Positions 45,233-53,275 of a stretch of DNA of 64,000 nucleotides are shown here, piece after piece (position 1 is the first letter of the stretch; each line of letters starts with the position of its first letter). Origin of the DNA: Mycolicibacterium gilvum (GTDB lineage: Bacteria; Actinomycetota; Actinomycetes; Mycobacteriales; Mycobacteriaceae). The stretch is from NCBI RefSeq assembly GCF_900454025.1, contig NZ_UGQM01000001.1, forward strand, positions 3,782,001 to 3,846,000, written 5' to 3'. The notes beneath the pieces were generated by a model. It was given only the letters and a program-made list of their open reading frames with translations, had not been told where the DNA came from and did not search any database. Position numbers and translations under genes: made by a program.

Positions 45233-46201
45233 CTAGGCGTTCTCGATCGCTTTGCATTTGGTCTCGGCGTCGGCGCGGGCGTAGATCTCGGTAGTGGACA
45301 CGTCGGCGTGGCCGAGCAGGTCGCGAATGTAGTTCAGGTTGACGCCGGCCTGGATCAGGTGCATCGCCCGGCTGCGCCGCAGGGTGTGGGGCGTGACCGA
45401 CAGTCCGGGCGCCCAGCCGGGGTCGTCGGCCCGGACGGCTCGCACGTGGCGGGCGAGGATCTTGGCGATGCCGGATCTGGTCAGTCTGGAGTGGTTGGGC
45501 CCGTGGAATAGCGGGTCGGTGTCGGCGCCGAGCCCGGGGTGCGGTTTGCGGTGCTCGAGGTAGTCGGCGATGAGCCCGGCGATCGGGCCCATCAGGGGCA
45601 CGTATCGGATCGTGGAATCCTTCCCGTGGATCGTCACGGTGACCGGGTTGGCGGGGCGGATGTCGGCAACGTTGAGGTCGCAGACTTCTTGTGCGCGGGC
45701 GGCGGTGTCGTAGGCCAGGGCGAGCAGCACGGTGTCGCGGATGGCGCGTGTACTGGCGGTGCCGGGCTGGGCGAGCAGTACCTTGATCTCGTCGCCGGTC
45801 AGGTGTCCCGCATCCGGGGCGGGGGTCTTCTTCCGCCGGATCGCCAGGATCTGGGTGATTTGGTCGAGCCGGTCGGGCTGCTCGACGGCGGTGTAGCGGC
45901 AAAACGACTTGATCACCGCCAGGCGCTGGTTGCGGGTGGCTGCCGAGCAGTTGCGCTCGGTTTCCAGCCAGTCCAGGAACCGCAGGATGTGGGGCCGGTC
46001 GATGTCGGCGAGGCGCAGTTTCTCTGGAGGTATGCGCTCTGCGGTTTTGAACCAGATCAGCAGGAGTTTGATCGCGTCCCGGTAGGAGGCGATGGTTCTC
46101 GGCGAGGCCGCGCGTTCCCCGGCCAGGTGATCGGTGAAGAATTTCGCGAGCTGGCGCCCGGCCAGGTCCGGGGGCGGCGCCGGCCGCTGCTGCGGTGTCA
46201 T
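45233..46201 (-). CDS. Tyrosine site-specific recombinase
   Basis: 322 residues with an intact frame. SAM-like core-binding domain (about 15-110), then a catalytic domain with R169 (AARAQEV), K194, H272 and R275 (TPHTLRRSR), H298 (LLGHADVS) and nucleophile Y307 (TTEIYAR). The start overlaps the stop of the next recombinase (46198) by four bases, so the two formed an operon. Overlapping recombinase genes are typical of Tn554-like and recombinase-in-trio elements. Confidence 0.88.
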   Translation of the reverse strand: MTPQQRPAPPPDLAGRQLAKFFTDHLAGERAASPRTIASYRDAIKLLLIWFKTAERIPPEKLRLADIDRPHILRFLDWLETERNCSAATRNQRLAVIKSFCRYTAVEQPDRLDQITQILAIRRKKTPAPDAGHLTGDEIKVLLAQPGTASTRAIRDTVLLALAYDTAARAQEVCDLNVADIRPANPVTVTIHGKDSTIRYVPLMGPIAGLIADYLEHRKPHPGLGADTDPLFHGPNHSRLTRSGIAKILARHVRAVRADDPGWAPGLSVTPHTLRRSRAMHLIQAGVNLNYIRDLLGHADVSTTEIYARADAETKCKAIENA

Positions 46202-47130
46202 GACTGGTCCTCGGCCGGTGCGGGGATGACGTAGCCGAACCGGATTTGATGGGCTATCACCTCGGGATAGGCATCGGCGGTCAGCCGCAGGTAGTACTGG
46301 GTGCCGCGCAGGTCGGCGTGGCCCAGGTAGCAGGCCAGGTAGGGCAACATCGCGGCCACATCGGTGCCGGCTTCGGCCCAGCGCCGCAGGTTGGCGACGG
46401 GGAATCCGTGACGCAGCGAGTGCCGATGCGGGCCGCCGGTGAAATGCGGGATTTCGGCGTCGGCCAAATTGCTGCGGAACCGGACGTAGACGCTCGCCTG
46501 GTTGATCGGGCTGCCCGGCGCCCTGCTGCAGAAGATGTGAGCGTCGGGTTCGGGCACCGGGTGCGCGGCCCCGATGTAGGAACCCACAGTCGCGGCCAGC
46601 CGGCGGGTGATCGGGATGGTCCTGACCGCACCGTTTTCGAGTCCCGGATCTTCAGCGTCCCGGACTGCGTGTCCACGTCCGAGACGGTCAGGTTCAGCGC
46701 CTCGGAGATGCGCAGCCCGGCGCCATACAGCACCCGAAAGAACACCGGGTCGACCATCGCCTTGTTCGAATATGAGGACATCGGCTGGGAATCGATTACA
46801 GCGAACGATCGGCGCACCTCGTCGTCGGTGAACACTTAGGGCACCTGATGACGGGCACGGACCAGGGTTGCCGCGGCCGGCATGCAGGCCTGCCAGCCGG
46901 CGGCTTGGGCATGAGCGGCCAGTTGGCGCAGGACCAACTCGTTGCGCCGCAGGGTGCTCGGCCGCAGGTGACGGTCGTAGAGGAACCCCGTCGACCGCTT
47001 CTTCGGTGATCGACCCGTCCGAATAGCCTTCCCTCCGGCAGTGGTCGGCGAATTGGCGCAGCACCCGTTCCGGGCTTTTTAACCGGTATCCGCCGGCGTG
47101 ACGCACAACGACCAGGCCGGGCAGTGTCAT
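46198..47130 (-). pseudogene. Tyrosine recombinase, multiply frameshifted
   Basis: N-terminal part (GGYRLKSPERVLRQFADHCRREGYSDGS), middle part in another frame (FTDDEVRRSFAVID, VLYGAGLRISEALNLTVSDVD) and C-terminal part (VRTIPITRRLAATV, GPHRHSLRHGF, YLGHADLRGTQYYLRLT) are all recombinase-like, but at least two frame changes separate them (about 46980 and 46650). The ATG at 47130 overlaps the cysK2-C stop and seems to derive from the lost MFS gene. Confidence 0.75.
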
Positions 47131-48239
47131 TAGCCCACTGTTTGCATGGGATCGATCACCGTAGCGCAGCGGGTCCATGACGTGACGACCTCCTGGGTGG
47201 GATCGTCGATCACGTTCGGCTGCTCGGGCGGCTGTGTTAGCAGCAAGTCATGGCGACGGCAGTAGTCGTCGTTGTAGACAGTGTCGAAATAGCGTTGTGG
47301 CCCATCGGGGAAAACCGCGGCGATCGTCGTGTCACTTGAGAAGGTGCGTGCCGCCCAACCCGCGACCAGCGCGACCGCGCCTACACTCCAACCGCCCGTT
47401 GCGTAATGGGTGCCCGCCAAGGTACGGCAGGCCCACACCGCCTCCGCCGGCGCCACCCAGTGCACCTCGTCGAATGCGGCGTAGTCCACGTTGCGTGGAT
47501 AGATACTCGAGCCCAGCCCTCGCATCAGCCGGTTCGCGGCGGGTTGACCGAAAATCGTTGAGCCGATGGTGTCCACGCCGATCAGGTGTAAGTGCGGATT
47601 GAACTGACGCAGTACCCGCGCGATGCCAGCGGAATGGCCTCCGGTTCCGACCGAGCACACCAGCACGTCGACCGTGCCCAGCTGAGCTTGGAGCTCCAGG
47701 GCCAGCGGCCGGTATGCGTCGACGTTGTCGGGGTTGTTGTACTGGTCGGGACACCAGGCCTCGAGGTCTTCGGCCAGCAGTTCAGCGACGCGGTCTTTGC
47801 GCGCCTGCTGCCATCCGCCCGTCGGGTGCGGCTCGGTGACCATGTCGACGTCGGCGCCGTAGGCCCGCAGCATCGACACGATGATGGGCTCCATACCCGG
47901 ATCGGTCACCACGGTCACCGGATGGTGATACACGATGCCGGCCAACGCCAACCCTAAGCCCAGTGTGCCACTTGTGGATTCGACGATGCGCGCCCCCGGA
48001 CGCAGGTTCCCGCGTGCTCGGGCGCACTCCACCATGTGCATTGCGGGGCGGTCTTTCAAGCCACCGGGATTGATGCCTTCGAGCTTGGCCCAGAATCCGC
48101 GGTCCGCGCTGCTGAACGGCTCAGAAACCCGCAGTACCGGTGTGCGGCCGACTAGGTTGTCCGGTCGTTCGTAGCGGCCCAATCCGCGGTACTGCGCCGC
48201 ATGTAGTTCGGGCGCATGGATAGACAAGGGATGACTCAT
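47130..48239 (-). CDS. cysK2: CysK2-like PLP-dependent S-sulfocysteine synthase C
   Basis: 369 residues from the ATG at 48239, aligned with the two other copies. PLP lysine K62 in NPGGLKDRP, loop SGTLGLG, and GTGGHSAG. The frame is open upstream without a stop to 48470, adding 77 residues that begin with a membrane helix, so a membrane-anchored 446-residue form is possible. No lpqS precedes it and the MFS partner is gone, replaced by recombinase sequence at the stop codon. Confidence 0.85.
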   Translation of the reverse strand: MSHPLSIHAPELHAAQYRGLGRYERPDNLVGRTPVLRVSEPFSSADRGFWAKLEGINPGGLKDRPAMHMVECARARGNLRPGARIVESTSGTLGLGLALAGIVYHHPVTVVTDPGMEPIIVSMLRAYGADVDMVTEPHPTGGWQQARKDRVAELLAEDLEAWCPDQYNNPDNVDAYRPLALELQAQLGTVDVLVCSVGTGGHSAGIARVLRQFNPHLHLIGVDTIGSTIFGQPAANRLMRGLGSSIYPRNVDYAAFDEVHWVAPAEAVWACRTLAGTHYATGGWSVGAVALVAGWAARTFSSDTTIAAVFPDGPQRYFDTVYNDDYCRRHDLLLTQPPEQPNVIDDPTQEVVTSWTRCATVIDPMQTVG

Positions 48240-48470
48240 GTGATCGTCGCTTCTCCATCGATCGGGGACGAGCCTCGGGGGCCCGTCCGCTCGGGTCTTA
48301 TCGACCGAGTCAATCGACATGTCGCGCGTCGCCACACCCAAGTTGCGGGTATTCCGGTCGCTGGAAAAGGCGCCAAACCATGCGACCGCCGTCGCGACCA
48401 CAGCCGTCCAGGATGCGGCCAACGTGCCGCTAGCCACCAGCCAGCTTTCCCAGCCCCAGTACGGCACCAT
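48240..48470 (-). CDS. Small membrane segment B, in frame with cysK2-C
   Basis: 77 codons starting [14 protein letters not shown] with one transmembrane helix (about 8-35), comparable to the 66-residue small protein beside system A (both W-E-x-W-L then an Ala/Val helix). It diverges from response regulator B with box R3 between. No stop separates it from cysK2-C, so it is either an N-terminal extension or a small gene that lost its stop by deletion. Confidence 0.55.
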
Positions 48471-48539
48471 GTATCGACCCGGCCTTCCTTTCGATCTCCA
48501 AGGTGCCCGCCCACGTCCGCTGATTCAGTGGAGGTTTTG

Positions 48540-48556
48540 TGAAGATTTGCTCAAGA
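48540..48556. promoter_or_regulatory. Direct-repeat box R3
   Basis: TGAAGA at 48540 and TCAAGA at 48551, 11 bp apart. It lies 72 bp before response regulator B and 70 bp before the divergent membrane segment/cysK2-C frame. Confidence 0.65.
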
Positions 48557-48627
48557 CCCGATCGGCTGGCGCCAGTGTGCCGCCGCGAGCGGAGTATCGG
48601 TGTAGTTGGTGCCTGTTCACGGGCACT

Positions 48628-49368
48628 ATGGACGGCATGGATGGCACGTCAGCTCAGGGAGGTCTGGGCGCGCCGGGCTACCGGGCATTGATCGTCGACG
48701 ACGAGGCGGCGCTCGCCGAAGTGGTGGCCAGTTATCTGCAGCGCGAACAGTTCGAAACCCGCACCGCCGTTGACGGCTCGGAAGCGGTGGCTCTGGCGCG
48801 TGAGTTTGATCCCGACGTGGTGGTGCTCGACCTGGGGTTGCCCGGCGCCGACGGGTTGGAGGTGTGCCGGCAGCTGCGCAGCTTCTCTGATGCCTACGTG
48901 GTGATGCTCACCGCCCGTGACACGGAAATGGACACCATCGTGGGGCTGACCGTCGGCGCCGACGACTACATCACCAAGCCGTTCAGTCCACGCGAGTTGG
49001 TGGCCCGTATCCGCGCTCTGCTGCGCCGGCCGCGCACGGTGGCCGGAGGCGACCAGGCCGCGCCGCCGCGGCGCTTCGGGAAGCTGCAAGTCGACATCGC
49101 CGCCCGAGAGGTGCACCTCGATGGTGAGCCGATCCGGTTGACTCGCACCGAGTTCGACTTGCTGAGTGCGTTGTCTGCGCGCCCGGGCGTGGTCTTGACT
49201 CGCCGCCAGCTACTCGAAACGGTGCGGAACGGACCGTGGGTCGGCGACGAGCACGTCGTCGACGTCCACATCGGTCATTTGAGACGCAAGCTGGGCGAGA
49301 ACGCGAGCACCCCGCGCTATGTGCTGACCGTGCGCGGCGTGGGATACCGGATGGGAGGCGGACAATGA
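48628..49368 (+). CDS. OmpR-family response regulator B
   Basis: 246 residues from the ATG at 48628 (frame opens at 48319, and an ATG at 48637 is also possible). Receiver with phospho-acceptor D68 in VVVLDLGLPG, and a winged-helix domain ending RGVGYRMGGGQ. Very close to regulator A. The stop overlaps kinase B by four bases (ATGA). Likely to recognise the same TCTTCA direct repeats. Confidence 0.9.
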   Translation: MDGMDGTSAQGGLGAPGYRALIVDDEAALAEVVASYLQREQFETRTAVDGSEAVALAREFDPDVVVLDLGLPGADGLEVCRQLRSFSDAYVVMLTARDTEMDTIVGLTVGADDYITKPFSPRELVARIRALLRRPRTVAGGDQAAPPRRFGKLQVDIAAREVHLDGEPIRLTRTEFDLLSALSARPGVVLTRRQLLETVRNGPWVGDEHVVDVHIGHLRRKLGENASTPRYVLTVRGVGYRMGGGQ

Positions 49369-50564
49369 GCACGCCTGCGAACGCCCAACGAGCGCCGGTG
49401 CGCGCCTGGTGGCGCCCGGGGATCGGCATGCGACTACTGGTCGCTCAAACCACGGTGTTACTGGCCGGTGCGCTGACCACCTGGATCGTCGCCGCCATCG
49501 TAGGGCCACCATTGTTTCGTGACCACCTGCGCCAGGCCGGCGTCGCGCCACATTCGGCCGAGCAACATCATGCCGAGGAGGCCTACCAGTACGCCATGGT
49601 CGCCGCGGTGGGCGGCGCATTGGCGGTCTCGGCACTGGCGGCCTTCGCGGTCAGCTGGTACATCAGCCGGCGCCTGCAGCGCTCCGTCACAGAGGTAGCC
49701 TCAGCAGCGACCGCGGTCGCCGACGGCCGCTACACCGTGCGGGTAGCTCCACCGCACCTCGGGCAGGACTTCGACGCGCTGGCGGCTGCGTTCAATCAGA
49801 TGGCCGGGCGCCTGCAGGCAGTGGACGCCACCCGCCGCCACCTCTTCGCTGACCTGGCCCACGAAATCCGCACCCCGGTAGCGGTGCTGGAAGCCTATAT
49901 GGAAGCGGTCGAAGACGGTGTCGAGTCACTGACTCCGACCACCGTTGCCATGCTGCGTGATCAGACACGCCGGCTGGTGCGTTTCGCTCAAGATGCCGCC
50001 GCTCTGGCACAAGCCGAGGAAAGCTCCGCATCGATGACGACGACTGACACCGACATCGCCGAGCTGGTCAGGACCGCGGTCAGCGCCGCCGCCAAACGCT
50101 ACCGAGCCAAACAGGTAACGCTGTCCGCACACCTGCCACCCCGCGTGCCTACCGTTTCGGGCGACCCGCAGCGACTCGCTCAGGTAATGGCCAACCTGCT
50201 TGACAACGCATTGCGGCACACACCGCCGCACGGCCACGTCGACGTCCGCGTCCACATAGACCGTCACCAGCTCGAAGTCAGCATCTCCGACACCGGTGAA
50301 GGCATTCCCGCCCAACACCTTCCGCACGTATTCGAGCGGTTCTACCGCGTGGAAGCAGAACGCACCCACGACAAGAGCGGAGCCGGCATCGGATTAGCAA
50401 TCGCAAAAGCACTCGTCGAGGCACACGGCGGCTCCATCACAGCACGCAGCCAAGGCCCGGGCACCGGAGCCACGTTCATCATCACACTTCCGGTCGCCAC
50501 GTCCGAGCACCGCCGACCAGACTTGCCGAGGCCAGCGTCTCAAGACCTGCACGTCCGACCCTAA
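49365..50564 (+). CDS. Sensor histidine kinase B with a very short sensor loop
   Basis: 399 residues. Helices at about 22-49 and 76-100 enclose a loop of about 25 residues rich in His (H54, H63, H68, H69) and Glu. HAMP, H-box LAHEIRTPV (H166), N-box NLLDNALRHTP and G-boxes are complete. Differs from kinase A mainly in the loop, where Met is replaced by His, so the two may differ in metal preference. Confidence 0.9.
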   Translation: MSTPANAQRAPVRAWWRPGIGMRLLVAQTTVLLAGALTTWIVAAIVGPPLFRDHLRQAGVAPHSAEQHHAEEAYQYAMVAAVGGALAVSALAAFAVSWYISRRLQRSVTEVASAATAVADGRYTVRVAPPHLGQDFDALAAAFNQMAGRLQAVDATRRHLFADLAHEIRTPVAVLEAYMEAVEDGVESLTPTTVAMLRDQTRRLVRFAQDAAALAQAEESSASMTTTDTDIAELVRTAVSAAAKRYRAKQVTLSAHLPPRVPTVSGDPQRLAQVMANLLDNALRHTPPHGHVDVRVHIDRHQLEVSISDTGEGIPAQHLPHVFERFYRVEAERTHDKSGAGIGLAIAKALVEAHGGSITARSQGPGTGATFIITLPVATSEHRRPDLPRPASQDLHVRP

Positions 50565-50602
50565 TTGGACAATCTGTCCACGTCCGCGGCCGGGCTATGT
50601 AA

Positions 50603-52615
50603 TTAGCGGCGTGTCGTGTCAGATCGGTCTGTCTCCCTGGGTTTACCGCGGCGTTTGGCGGCGGTGGGCCAGGCGTTGGCGCGCAGAAGTCGTAACCCGT
50701 TGAGGCCGACGAGGATAGTGGAGCCTTCATGGCCTGCCACAGCCAGCGGCAGCGGGAGATGTCCGACGAGGTCCCAGGTGACCAGGACCGCGATGAACGT
50801 GGCGGCAATGATCAGGTTGGCGGCCACGACACGGCGGGCGCGGCGCGCCAATTCAAGGACGGCGGGAAGAGTGGCCAGGTCGCGGGTGATTACGGCGTCG
50901 GAGGTTTCCAGCGCGAGGTCGGAGCCGCTTCGTCCCATGGCGACGCCGATGTGGGCGGCGGCCATGGCCGGGGCGTCGTTGACTCCATCACCGACCAGCA
51001 TGACTTTGGCGCCGCTGGCTTCAAGCTCGCGGACGGCGCTGACTTTGTCCTCGGGCAGCAGCCCGGCCCGGACATCGGTGATGCCCAGATCGGCGGCCAT
51101 GCGGGCCGCTGCTCGGCGGTTATCGCCGGTAAGCAGGATCGGCTGGGCGCCGGTGAGCGTGGCGAGGTGAGCAACGGCGTCGGCCGCCTGCTCGCGAGGA
51201 CGATCGGATAATCCGAGGACCCCGGCGGGGGCCTCGTTGACGCGCACGATCACGGCGGTATGGCCGGTGTCTTCCAGTTCGCGAGCGGTGGCGTGGGCGG
51301 CGGTGTCGTGATCTTGGAGTAGGGCGGGGCTGCCGACTTCAACGATGTTCTCACCGATGCGGGCTCGCACTCCGCGCCCGGGGGTCGAGGTGAAGTCGGT
51401 GGCCGCGACCATGGTGAGCTGTGCGTGGTGGGCGGCGGCCGCGATAGCGCGGGCCAGCGGATGCTCGGAGGGGTGTTCGGCGGAGGCCGCCAACCTTAGC
51501 AGTGTGGTGTCGTCGAGGTGGCCCGCGGGCAGGGGGCGAATGTGGATGAGTTGCGGCGTTCCCTCAGTGAGTGTGCCGGTCTTGTCGAAAGCCACGTGGG
51601 TGATGCCGGCGAGTTTTTCCAGTACGACCGCGGATTTGACCAGCGCGCCGTGGCGGGCGGCGTTGGCGATCGCGGCCAGCAGTGGCGGCATGGTGGAGAG
51701 CACCAGGGCGCACGGTGACGCCACGATCATGAATGTCATGGCCCGCAACAGCGCTGATTGCAGGTCGGAGCCCACCAGCATCGGGATGACGAACAACGCG
51801 ATCGTGGCGGCCACCATGACGACTGAGTAGCGCTGTTCGACCTTTTCGATGAACAGCTGGGTGCGGGCCTTGCTGGCGCTGGCCTGGTCGACCATGGCCA
51901 CGATGCGGGCGATGACGGTGTCGGCGGCTGGGCGCCAAACCCGCACCCCCAGGCTGCCGGTGCCGTTGACGGTGCCGGCGAACACCTCGTCACCAACGGT
52001 CTTGTCGACGGGCAGGGCTTCACCGGTGATGGTGGCCTGGTCGACCTCGCTGGCACCCTCGAGGACCACGCCGTCGCCGCCGATGCGTTCACCGGGACGG
52101 ATCAACAGCACGTCGCCGACGTCGAGAGTCGCGGTATCAACAATCTCCTCACCCGAATCGGTGATGCGGGTGGCGGTTTCGGGCGCCAGATGGAGAAGTC
52201 CGCGCACGGAGTCTTCGGTGCGTTTGGTCGCCGCCGCCTCCAGCGCCCCGGAGGTCGCGAAGATGACGATCAGCAGGGCGCCGTCGAAGACCTGGCCTAT
52301 GGCGGCCGCGCCGATGGCCGCGACCACCATCAGCAAATCGACATCAAGGGTCTTGTCCAACAGGGCTTTCAGCCCTGCCAGGGCGGGTTCCCAGCCGCCG
52401 GCGGCATAGCAGGCCAGATACAGCGCCCAGTACAGCCAGACCGGCCCCCCGGCGAGCTGCGCCAGCGACCCCGCCCCGAACAGTGCGGTCGCAGCCACTG
52501 CCCACCGCACCTCCGGTAACGACCAGGCGGTGGATCGGCGCGCCGGCCAGGAGTCGATCGGGGAGCGCTGCAGCGCGGTGGTGGCGTGTTGCACGTCAGT
52601 GGTCACCGGATTCAT
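50603..52615 (-). CDS. P1B-4-type metal-exporting ATPase (CtpD/CtpJ-like)
   Basis: 670 residues from the ATG at 52615. The transmembrane metal motif is SPC (300-302), phosphorylation site DKTGT (344-348), and the late HEGST (629-633) is the second P1B-4 hallmark. There is no N-terminal metal-binding domain. P1B-4 pumps move Co2+, Ni2+, Zn2+ or Fe2+, rather than Cu+, which needs CPC. Divergent from an ArsR/SmtB regulator with a palindromic operator between them. Confidence 0.9.
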   Translation of the reverse strand: MNPVTTDVQHATTALQRSPIDSWPARRSTAWSLPEVRWAVAATALFGAGSLAQLAGGPVWLYWALYLACYAAGGWEPALAGLKALLDKTLDVDLLMVVAAIGAAAIGQVFDGALLIVIFATSGALEAAATKRTEDSVRGLLHLAPETATRITDSGEEIVDTATLDVGDVLLIRPGERIGGDGVVLEGASEVDQATITGEALPVDKTVGDEVFAGTVNGTGSLGVRVWRPAADTVIARIVAMVDQASASKARTQLFIEKVEQRYSVVMVAATIALFVIPMLVGSDLQSALLRAMTFMIVASPCALVLSTMPPLLAAIANAARHGALVKSAVVLEKLAGITHVAFDKTGTLTEGTPQLIHIRPLPAGHLDDTTLLRLAASAEHPSEHPLARAIAAAAHHAQLTMVAATDFTSTPGRGVRARIGENIVEVGSPALLQDHDTAAHATARELEDTGHTAVIVRVNEAPAGVLGLSDRPREQAADAVAHLATLTGAQPILLTGDNRRAAARMAADLGITDVRAGLLPEDKVSAVRELEASGAKVMLVGDGVNDAPAMAAAHIGVAMGRSGSDLALETSDAVITRDLATLPAVLELARRARRVVAANLIIAATFIAVLVTWDLVGHLPLPLAVAGHEGSTILVGLNGLRLLRANAWPTAAKRRGKPRETDRSDTTRR

Positions 52616-52622
52616 AGCTGCC

Positions 52623-52646
52623 GCATTCGCGTATATACGCAAATGC
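52623..52646. promoter_or_regulatory. ArsR/SmtB-type operator
   Basis: Near-perfect 24-bp palindrome: GCATT at one end, AATGC at the other, and a perfect core GCGTATATACGC (52629-52640). It sits between the divergent ATPase and regulator genes, 8 bp from the ATPase ATG. Confidence 0.8.
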
Positions 52647-52681
52647 GCGCTCAGATGGGCAGATCATCACGCAGACGGCGC

Positions 52682-52687
52682 TATACT
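52682..52687 (+). promoter_or_regulatory. -10 element of the arsR-type gene
   Basis: TATACT, ending 7 bases before a GTG at 52694, so transcription would start at the GTG and give a leaderless mRNA. The palindromic operator lies about 36 bp upstream, near the -35 position. Confidence 0.6.
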
Positions 52688-52693
52688 TTGGCC

Positions 52694-53065
52694 GTGCACT
52701 CGTCCTTTGCGGGTTTCTCGATGCCCACCCAGGAGCAGGTCACCAGGGCCGCGGAGACATTTCGCATGCTCAGCGACCCGACCCGGGTCAAGGTGTTGTG
52801 GGCGCTGCTGCAAGGTGAAACGTCGGTGGCGTGCCTGGCCGATCTCGCTGATGCCGCGCCCACAGTGGTCAGCCAGCACCTGGCCAAGCTGCGGCTGGCC
52901 GGCCTGGTCAAAAGCCGCCGCGACGGAACGTTCGTCTACTACTCGCCCGCCGACACCGACGTGCTGCGAGTGCTCAGCCAAGCGCTCTTCGGCGCCGACA
53001 CCATCACCGCCGACCCCACCACCGCAGAACCGGTTAGCCGACGCCGCCCGTCATCGCGACGCTAG
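52694..53065 (+). CDS. ArsR/SmtB-family metal-sensing repressor
   Basis: 123 residues from a leaderless GTG; an internal ATG at 52721 is the alternative. Winged-helix motif SVACLADLADAAPTVVSQHLAKLRLAGLV followed by the beta-wing RRDGTFVYY. It most resembles KmtR-like mycobacterial sensors in EVFRMLSDPTR-type phrasing. Metal ligands are unclear: only C47 is obvious and no C-terminal His cluster exists. Controls the divergent P1B-4 ATPase by inference from position. Confidence 0.85.
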   Translation: MHSSFAGFSMPTQEQVTRAAETFRMLSDPTRVKVLWALLQGETSVACLADLADAAPTVVSQHLAKLRLAGLVKSRRDGTFVYYSPADTDVLRVLSQALFGADTITADPTTAEPVSRRRPSSRR

Positions 53066-53275
53066 GTCATTCACGTCAATGCCTAAGCATGACATGGGTT
53101 TCGCGATCAAAGGGTACTGAACGGGGCAGCAGTCGATTTGTGCGGCATCAGCGTTGATCGGCGTCATGATGCACGAGGCGATCGATCATAATCGCGGCTA
53201 CCACTGTGTCGGACAACCTTTTTCCCAGCGGCCGAACGCAGACTGAGGGTCACCATGACCGAGCCCGGCTGCTAG

